A stretch of DNA of 16,540 bases, from assembly GCA_028565715.1 (NCBI GenBank), contig JAOXYC010215350.1, positions 1-16,540 on the forward strand. The letters run 5' to 3'. Made by a program: the position numbers and the translations under genes. Positions 13,401 to 16,540 of the stretch are shown here, piece by piece (within the stretch, counting starts at the first letter, position 1; each line of letters begins with the position of its first letter). The stretch is from Phoronis pallida. Taxonomy: Eukaryota > Phoronida > Phoronidae. The notes under the pieces were generated by a model. That model searched no databases, was not told the origin of the DNA, and was given only the letters and a program-made list of their open reading frames with translations.

Positions 13401-14199
13401 GGTAACGCTTCGAGCTCGGTTGCAGAGATAATATTGTAGTGAGTTGAAAAAGGTCGTTTATTTAAATGGCAAAATAGAATAAAACGATGGTAATTTTATT
13501 TATTTTTGTCACACATGCAATCGTTTATTTGAGATAAAAATTATTCAAGTAAATCACGTTTTAGTTATTGGATTATTATGTAAACAAAAGTATTTGCTGC
13601 GTTCCACCTTCAGAAAAAAAAATGATTATTTTTAATAATAATAAGAAAAAAATTAAGGTGGATTCAGTAAACAGCTTTTAGCAATTGAAATATGGTCACT
13701 GAGGAAGTCGCCAGCCAAACAATGAAGTCGACGAAAACATCTGAGAGTAATATTTTATTTATCTATTGAAATGAAAGGGGAACTTTTCAATTAATTAAGC
13801 TGGATTCTTCATGCACGTCACGCATGCATAATGGAACCAATGTATTTCACACTTCCAGTTCTCATGATTACAATGTCTCGTATTATAGGTTTGTACAACG
13901 CTCCAGCGCGATTGATTTGTCCTCCACACAAAAGGGGGACAGAGTGGGCGTACGGGGATGAGTTCTACAAGGATACATCTTATAATGTAGATTACGTGGG
14001 GTCAAAGTTCAAGAGATGCCCGGCTATAAAGTTCGTGGAGCATCCAAGCAGATACAGTGCAGTGAGGCAGGCGCATGGTCACGTGTTCTATGATCCTTCA
14101 ATAAGGTCTGACGAAGATCTGTTTAGCACTGTAAACGGTGGTAAAAGAAACATGGACGAAACTTACACCGTTGAAGCTGACGCGCGTAGGAAAAACTAG
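7445..14199 (+). CDS. SAXO: Stabilizer of axonemal microtubules (SAXO1/2, FAM154 family), complete, eleven exons
   Basis: Joining 7445-7482, 7817-7895, 9033-9152, 9724-9819, 10536-10724, 11195-11336, 11730-11895, 12285-12441, 12731-12840, 13260-13372 and 13889-14199 gives 506 codons and TAG. The first 19 residues carry the SAXO cysteine motif (ECICQICTCGRHRCPH; C5, C7, C10, C12, C17). The rest is a chain of modules centred on T-x-[YF]-x-x-[DE]-Y (TSYMKEY, TTYLTDY, TTFRNDY, TMYTNDY, TTHRDDY, TSYNDDY, TTYIEDY, TSYNVDY) separated by Pro- and basic-rich linkers. In studied SAXO proteins these Mn modules bind and stabilise microtubules and the cysteine region assists axonemal/basal-body targeting. 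There is no membrane segment. The length is slightly above vertebrate SAXO1. The start is the first ATG after an in-frame stop. Which vertebrate paralogue it matches is not decided. Confidence 0.9.
7817..7895 (+). CDS. SAXO: SAXO exon 2
   Basis: The acceptor ATTTTGCAG is followed by G (completing Gly13) and RHRCPHTKNVIMPKDWGP, then CFFTENNA, ending in phase 0 at GTAAGT. It completes the conserved cysteine/histidine N-terminal region. Confidence 0.88.
8005..8298 (+). repeat. Dispersed repeat family B, copy 1
   Basis: It shares with 8302-8560 the stretch GAGTTGAAAAATGTCATTTA, then AAATGACAAAA and GAATAAAACAATG, and later TGATGACCAAAGCAAC followed by AAAACAACATT. The part around 8165-8195 (AGGGGAAAGGGTGGGTGGAA) recurs near 10216-10238. 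No coding capacity or terminal repeats were seen. Confidence 0.6.
8302..8560 (+). repeat. Dispersed repeat family B, copy 2
   Basis: It starts TATATTTGCGAGGGTTACGG and continues with TTCAAGCTC, AGTGAGTTGAGAAAGG and AATAAAACAATGGTAATTT. The first 100 bp are closely matched at 13391-13500, and the whole matches the adjacent copy 1. The word GGTTCAAGCTC resembles a tRNA B box, so a degraded SINE is possible but unproven. Confidence 0.6.
8566..8922. mobile_element. TTAA-flanked palindromic MITE, copy 2
   Basis: The left end TTAAAGATACTGTCTCTTCG and the right end CGAGGAGACAGTATCTTTAA form near-perfect terminal inverted repeats. Inner arms (TAACTTGCATCTGAGT against ACTCAGATGCAAGTAAGTTA) make it palindromic overall. 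TTAA lies at both ends. It is in SAXO intron 2, 110 bp before exon 3. Confidence 0.88.
9033..9152 (+). CDS. SAXO: SAXO exon 3
   Basis: The acceptor TTTTCCCAG is good. The 40 phase-0 codons are EYTSKSVEPRHAIRPDDTYR, then RGSGAMEDVTSYMKEYTPKK, ending at a GTAGGT donor. The exon is one complete Mn-type module. Confidence 0.92.
9344..9702. mobile_element. TTAA-flanked palindromic MITE, copy 3
   Basis: The left end is TCAAAGATACTGTCTCCTCG (target site apparently TTAA changed to TCAA) and the right end is CGAGGAGACAGTATCTTTAA. Inner arms TTTGATGAATATAATTAACC and GGTTAATTATAATCATCAAA pair closely. It fills about half of SAXO intron 3, and its right end is only 21 bp before exon 4, so the branch-point region is probably inside the element. 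Confidence 0.88.
9724..9819 (+). CDS. SAXO: SAXO exon 4
   Basis: The 32 phase-0 codons GDGVIKRAPIAYVAPTQRMN and DATTYLTDYPEK form one module. The acceptor (TTGTTCATTGAAG) has a weak pyrimidine tract; the donor is GTCAGT. Confidence 0.9.
9820..10535 (+). other. SAXO intron 4
   Basis: This 716-bp intron contains a segment related to dispersed repeat B (10200-10330). The open minus-strand frame at 9931-10143 shows no recognisable features. The acceptor TTCAACGTTGCAG is good. Confidence 0.6.
10200..10330 (-). repeat. Dispersed repeat family B, partial copy with an internal palindrome
   Basis: AGGGAAAGAGTGGGTGGAAA matches the 8165-8195 part of copy 1. The segment 10286-10314 is a tight palindrome (TTCGAGATCGGTT / AACCGAGCTCGAA), and its reverse strand (GGTTCGAGCTCGGTTGCA) matches the repeat at 13401-13423. 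Orientation is mixed, so this may be a rearranged or compound copy. Confidence 0.5.
10536..10724 (+). CDS. SAXO: SAXO exon 5
   Basis: At 63 codons it is the second-longest exon: DILLTDSFRPRLAYIPPTGR, MMDETMSQWSYKYPDPTGAK and a C-terminal GGDFNGNTTFR. The donor GTAAGG falls inside the module, between TTFR and the NDY of exon 6. MSQWSYKYP looks like a degenerate module. Confidence 0.92.
10725..11194 (+). other. SAXO intron 5
   Basis: This is a 470-bp intron. Open frames occur on both strands between 10811 and 11093, but they overlap each other antisense and show no SAXO or other family pattern, so I treat them as chance. The acceptor (TCTATGAACATGAAG) lacks a good pyrimidine tract. Confidence 0.55.
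11195..11336 (+). CDS. SAXO: SAXO exon 6
   Basis: It starts NDYIDYGLTKKRSYILQK, directly completing TTFR|NDY, and continues through DGQTMYTNDYSWKQCPERF. It ends with one base (G) of a split codon at a GTAAAC donor. The acceptor is weak, but the protein join is exactly what the module predicts. Confidence 0.88.
11337..11729 (+). other. SAXO intron 6
   Basis: A 393-bp AT-rich intron with no recognised repeat or coding signal. Its acceptor (ACTAGTTAG) is atypical, with a short pyrimidine stretch. Confidence 0.5.
11730..11895 (+). CDS. SAXO: SAXO exon 7
   Basis: Two bases complete Ala; then come IMPPTMKGDHTFLPPVMEKR, QYIPPHGVMAGNTTHRDDYI and EWQNYNRALPILQK. It ends with CA of a split Gln codon at a GTAAGG donor. 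It was missed as an open frame because it lacks length in its own right, but it holds a full TTHRDDY module. Confidence 0.87.
11896..12284 (+). other. SAXO intron 7
   Basis: A 389-bp AT-rich intron. I see no repeat or gene in it. The acceptor is TTTTAAATCACAG. Confidence 0.5.
12285..12441 (+). CDS. SAXO: SAXO exon 8
   Basis: One base completes Gln. Then ELARSDDPFSTTTTTGDAYQ, PWGALPKMDMPWAERGKYVP and PSDAFWTNTSYN follow to a GTATGT donor in phase 0. As in exon 5, the intron cuts the module between TSYN and DDY. Confidence 0.9.
12731..12840 (+). CDS. SAXO: SAXO exon 9
   Basis: DDYIGYPDVRNALILPKVGE, APYGNARDKMYDRTTY and two bases of an Ile codon, ending at a GTAAGT donor. The join TSYN|DDYIGY restores the module. 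The acceptor is ATTTATTACATAAG. Confidence 0.88.
12842..13259 (+). other. SAXO intron 9 with a small foldback
   Basis: The intron (12841-13259) has a foldback repeat at 12881-12953. The remainder is plain AT-rich sequence. The open frame that begins at 13138 is an upstream read-through of exon 10, not a separate gene. Confidence 0.55.
12881..12953. repeat. Small foldback element (73 bp)
   Basis: The outer arms are TGTAGGGGAG and CTCCCCTACTACA; the inner arms are GTTGGAAC (12901-12908) and GTTCCAAC (12923-12930), with mismatched spacers between them. It resembles very small palindromic repeats common in invertebrate genomes; that comparison is from memory. Confidence 0.75.
13260..13372 (+). 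CDS. SAXO: SAXO exon 10
   Basis: T completes ATT (Ile). EDYPEKKVSRMKCYRPDRSY, then RPTEGELPESTNKAAFK and one base of Gly follow, ending at GTATTT. The join TTY|I|EDYPEK again places an intron inside the module. Confidence 0.88.
13373..13888 (+). other. SAXO intron 10
   Basis: The 516-bp intron starts with GTATTT, and 18 bp later a copy of dispersed repeat B begins (13391-13500). The rest is AT-rich (poly-A and AATAATAATAA runs near 13612-13650) with no coding signal. Confidence 0.6.
13391..13500 (+). repeat. Dispersed repeat family B, copy next to the exon 10 donor
   Basis: TATTTGCGAGGGTAACGCTT, AGCTCGGTTGCAGAGA and GTAGTGAGTTGAAAAAGG match the start of copy 2 at 8302. The downstream half seen in the other copies is absent, so it is truncated. 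Confidence 0.6.
13889..14199 (+). CDS. SAXO: SAXO exon 11 (last coding exon)
   Basis: After TATTATAG, GT completes Gly and 102 codons follow up to TAG at 14197-14199. It includes LYNAPARLICPPHKRGTEWA, a module TSYNVDYVGSK that is not split by an intron, and an acidic/basic tail DPSIRSDEDLFSTVNGGKRN. In-frame read-through upstream of 13889 is intronic. Confidence 0.9.
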
Positions 14200-14387
14200 C
14201 GCGCAATGGCAAATCTGCACGTGATGCCGAGACTATGGCGGTGAAAGAGGTTGCATTTGGACAGCCCACTGACTGTAGTACCCCGATACCGCGCCCTTGT
14301 GTCTTCTAACACGTTTGCAAAAGAATATATCGTAAATATATAGTTTAAAGAAATGCAACCACACACAAACACCCTTCAGGCAAATTG

Positions 14388-14393
14388 AATAAA
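14388..14393 (+). terminator. SAXO polyadenylation signal
   Basis: AATAAA lies 189 bp after the SAXO stop. A second AATAAA lies near 14449. A 3' UTR of about 200-270 bp is reasonable for this gene density. Confidence 0.5.
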
Positions 14394-14626
14394 CAGTTAA
14401 AATTGGATTGATAAACATCGGGAATTATTTCAGAGTTTAATTTCAGTGAATAAATTTGATGCTTGCGGTTAAATATGCGCTAATAGGGTAAAAGTGACAG
14501 GGCACCGACTGGATTCTTTAATTCTGGGTTAACATGCTTTAATTGTTAAGACATTGCGTCTGTGAAAACGCTGATAATTATTAAGTTTATACAGCAGGTG
14601 AAAAACTCTGCTAATGTATAAGTCAT
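14394..14626. other. SAXO 3' end and intergenic sequence
   Basis: There is no supported coding exon or repeat between the SAXO poly(A) signal and the mini-exon candidate at 14627. Confidence 0.45.
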
Positions 14627-15199
14627 ATGAATTTTGAGCAGCCGAACATTTCATTCAGCCGCATTCGAGACCACGCCGAGCTTCGTTATGTACCTGAGGT
14701 AATTTTTTCTCATACAAATTACTACCATTTTTTTTAAATTATGAACCCTAATAACCAACTTTTGTGAATATCGACATGTATTTATTTCTTTGATTGTTTC
14801 ATGGGTAAATACAATGAGAAACAAATAGATTTTCATTAAGTGATAAGCTCACAATAAATGATGAATAATTGAAAAGCTGGCAAATCTTCTTCTTAGTTGG
14901 ATATTTGTCATGGTAAACACTAATTCAATCGATTTAAGAAGCGTGTTTTCTCAGGTGCATACTAGTAATTAGTATACAGTTCAATCTGAAGTTTCATTTA
15001 TTTTCGATTTACTTCACTGTTAAATATCGATTTGACTTCATGGTTAGATGATTTCCTAGAAAAACCACCGTGTTGTTTTTAAAAGTGTTTCAAAAACCGC
15101 TTAATGCACTGTGGTTTATAGGCGGCCACCTGCTTAACAAATAAATGTTTTCTCTCTCAAAATCTCTTTTTACAGATGTCACGATATGTGATTAATTGA
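14627..15199 (+). CDS. Candidate two-exon mini-gene or alternative 3' exons (31 aa)
   Basis: An ATG at 14627 opens 24 codons (MNFEQPNISFSRIRDHAELR, YVPE) up to a GTAATT donor at 14699. A strong acceptor (CTCTTTTTACAG) at 15175 then continues in phase 0 with MSRYVIN and TGA (15197-15199). An in-frame TAA at 14612 precedes the ATG. I do not recognise the peptide. The first part could equally start at an acceptor after CAG (14641) and be an alternative 3' exon of SAXO, since GTAAAC after FST in SAXO exon 11 is a possible phase-0 donor. The call is weak because the product is so short. Confidence 0.25.
14699..15175 (+). other. Putative intron between the mini-exons, otherwise intergenic
   Basis: AT-rich sequence with a strong pyrimidine tract at the right end (15149-15172). 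Nothing else is recognised; the short minus-strand frame at 14651-14836 has no features. Confidence 0.35.
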
Positions 15200-15299
15200 C
15201 AAGAAATTCCCCACCAGCTGAGGATCCAGAGGAGGGTCAGAACTAAAGTCGCGCATGCGCATAACTTCACCCATTCCCATCATCAGACTTTGAAAGTTT

Positions 15300-15785
15300 T
15301 CAATCTAATAATATAATTATTTAATAATAATAATTTATTAAGATTCAAGTGCAAAATAATTGTATTTCTATGCACTTTACAAACATTATTATAAGATTAA
15401 AAACGAATGGTTAAAATAAACTAAGTTAAAATGAATGATTGAAGAGTTTAAAAAAACGCGAATTAAAAACTGTATGTACAAGCAATTGAATCAGTTAAAA
15501 TAGATTTTAAAAAGTTCAGTCTTCAAGCACCATTTGAAACTGGGTCCCGGTTTAGTCTTTGAAACTGTCATGAATCTGGGTGTCCCGTAGCGTAGTCGGT
15601 AAGACGTTCCACCAAGAAGACGCAATCGATGACAAAGTGCGGCCTCCATACGAGTTCTTGTGGCGAGTGGGAACCAATCTAGTGGCATCGGAGCTCTAGA
15701 CAACATTTTCGTCCTCAAGGCTTCGAGGATATTTGGTTTGGGAAGTGAGGGAGCGTATCTTACTGGAGTAAATGATCTAGACAAG
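15300..15785 (-). mobile_element. 5'-truncated, frameshifted non-LTR retrotransposon (LINE, CR1/L2-like) fragment
   Basis: On the minus strand, two frames together give the C-terminal end of a LINE ORF2: GGRTLSSIASSWWNVLPTTL (the W-N-x-L-P motif falls at 15614-15597), then SFK, and in another frame FKWCLKTELFKIYF at about 15530-15488. The motif order W-N-x-L-P ... F-K-x-x-L-K-T-x-L-F is typical of the tail after the reverse transcriptase domain. A 3' UTR-like stretch follows (TTGTAAAGTGCATAGAAAT near 15382), ending in a TTATTATTATTAAA run near 15310. The element lacks the reverse transcriptase core and has at least one frameshift, so it is dead. The exact 5' break is unclear. Confidence 0.7.
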
Positions 15786-16034
15786 GGACCAAATTTAGAA
15801 ACAAAATGAAATTAATTTGTTTTTTCTATTAAAAGAAGCTGTGTTCAATTTTCGTTAAATAAACTCATTAAAACACCCTTTACTGAAAACCTAATCCCAT
15901 ATAGCTGTAGCCAAAAAAACATTCAATTCAGACAAATTACAAAAAATCGTCAAAACTCGCTCAACTTATAAAGGAATTATTTTTCCTCGTGTTATATGTG
16001 AGAAATCAGGCCACACCGCGTGTCAGCGTGTCAG
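15786..16034. other. AT-rich intergenic sequence
   Basis: No coding exon or repeat is recognised here. Composition shifts to CpG-rich from about 16010. Confidence 0.4.
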
Positions 16035-16490
16035 CACGTGCCAGCGCAATTCGTCTGCATGAGTAGGCGCGCGAGACCCCCAAATATAAACTCACGTGAG
16101 CAATGACATCAATGTAGAAAGAGCGCAAGTAAAAAAAAAACTAGAAAACTTGTACAAACACGGCGTTTGTTATATTTGCTCGTCCAGCAAATTTAACTAG
16201 TTTCAGCAAATATCACGGCAAAAAAGAAAAGACAATCGTTTGGTATTTCATTGCGCGTAAACACGCGCGCGCAAGTTGCATTGTTCGATTTTGATTCAAA
16301 ATGTCGCCTTCGTGATATGAGTCTATTTTATGAAAAGTGGTTATTTTTATTCACAAAATTTCAAAACTTACGAAAGCGACTTTAAATTACACAAAGCACC
16401 AATCTGTAACGAAATTAGCAAACTCTGAATGTTCAAATTGATCGATATAGGGAATGAAAGTGACGTCACCGAAACTTCTGCTTCCGGTGA
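16035..16490. promoter_or_regulatory. Possible promoter region at the right edge (E-boxes, CRE, ETS-like site)
   Basis: CACGTG occurs at 16035-16040 and again within CTCACGTGAG (16091-16100). A full palindromic CRE, TGACGTCA, is at 16461-16468, followed by CTTCCGGTGA (an ETS-like core) at 16481-16490. The region 16010-16080 and the CGCGCGCGC near 16264 are CpG-rich for this window. Together they suggest a housekeeping-type promoter for a gene starting beyond the right edge, but no transcript or coding exon is visible to confirm it. Confidence 0.35.
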
Positions 16491-16540
16491 CATACTCTCA
16501 ATGCCTCCAATGTGTTTCAGACGGAGATGAAAAAAGAATG

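Noticed and set aside
15588-15600. TAGCGTAGTCGG as a tRNA A box (tRNA gene or SINE)
   Set aside because: No B box follows at the expected distance and no cloverleaf can be drawn; the reverse strand is explained by the LINE ORF2 tail (WNVLP motif).

Overview
The window is animal nuclear DNA: AT-rich, with short exons, GT-AG introns of about 0.3-1.1 kb, AATAAA signals and many small palindromic repeats. The proteins are axonemal (cilium/flagellum) families found across animals. Gene density, small introns and a few TATAGGCCTATA-like words suggest an aquatic invertebrate, perhaps an echinoderm-like deuterostome; that placement is a weak inference. I resolved three spliced genes by joining exons by hand on splice sites, reading phase and family resemblance.

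Layout. (1) Positions 1-1003, minus strand: the first three coding exons of a gene that leaves the window on the left. The N-terminus resembles CFAP46/TTC40, a TPR protein of the ciliary central apparatus. (2) Positions 1004-2515: the divergent gap between that gene and the next; it holds a 3 x 20-bp tandem repeat and a palindromic TTAA-flanked element. (3) Positions 2521-5493, plus strand: a complete six-exon PACRGL-like gene, 216 aa. A 430-bp inverted repeat starts 80 bp after its stop. (4) Positions 6003-7444: intergenic, with a TATA-like box and a CRE-like site shortly before the next gene. (5) Positions 7445-14199, plus strand: a complete eleven-exon SAXO1/2-type gene (506 aa) with the N-terminal cysteine motif and about eight T-x-Y-x-x-D/E-Y microtubule-binding modules. 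Its introns carry two more copies of the palindromic element, several copies of a second dispersed repeat and a small foldback. (6) Positions 14200-16540: SAXO 3' UTR, a possible pair of orphan mini-exons, a decayed 5'-truncated LINE on the minus strand, and a right-edge stretch with E-boxes, a CRE and an ETS-like site that may be another gene's promoter.

How the genes relate: CFAP46 belongs to the central apparatus, the PACRG fold to doublet-microtubule proteins (PACRG itself sits at the A/B-tubule inner junction), and SAXO stabilises axonemal microtubules. Three neighbours with ciliary roles, two of them divergent, suggest a ciliary gene neighbourhood. I found no convincing RFX X-box, so co-regulation is unproven. 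I see no prokaryotic-type system, CRISPR array, rRNA or tRNA gene.
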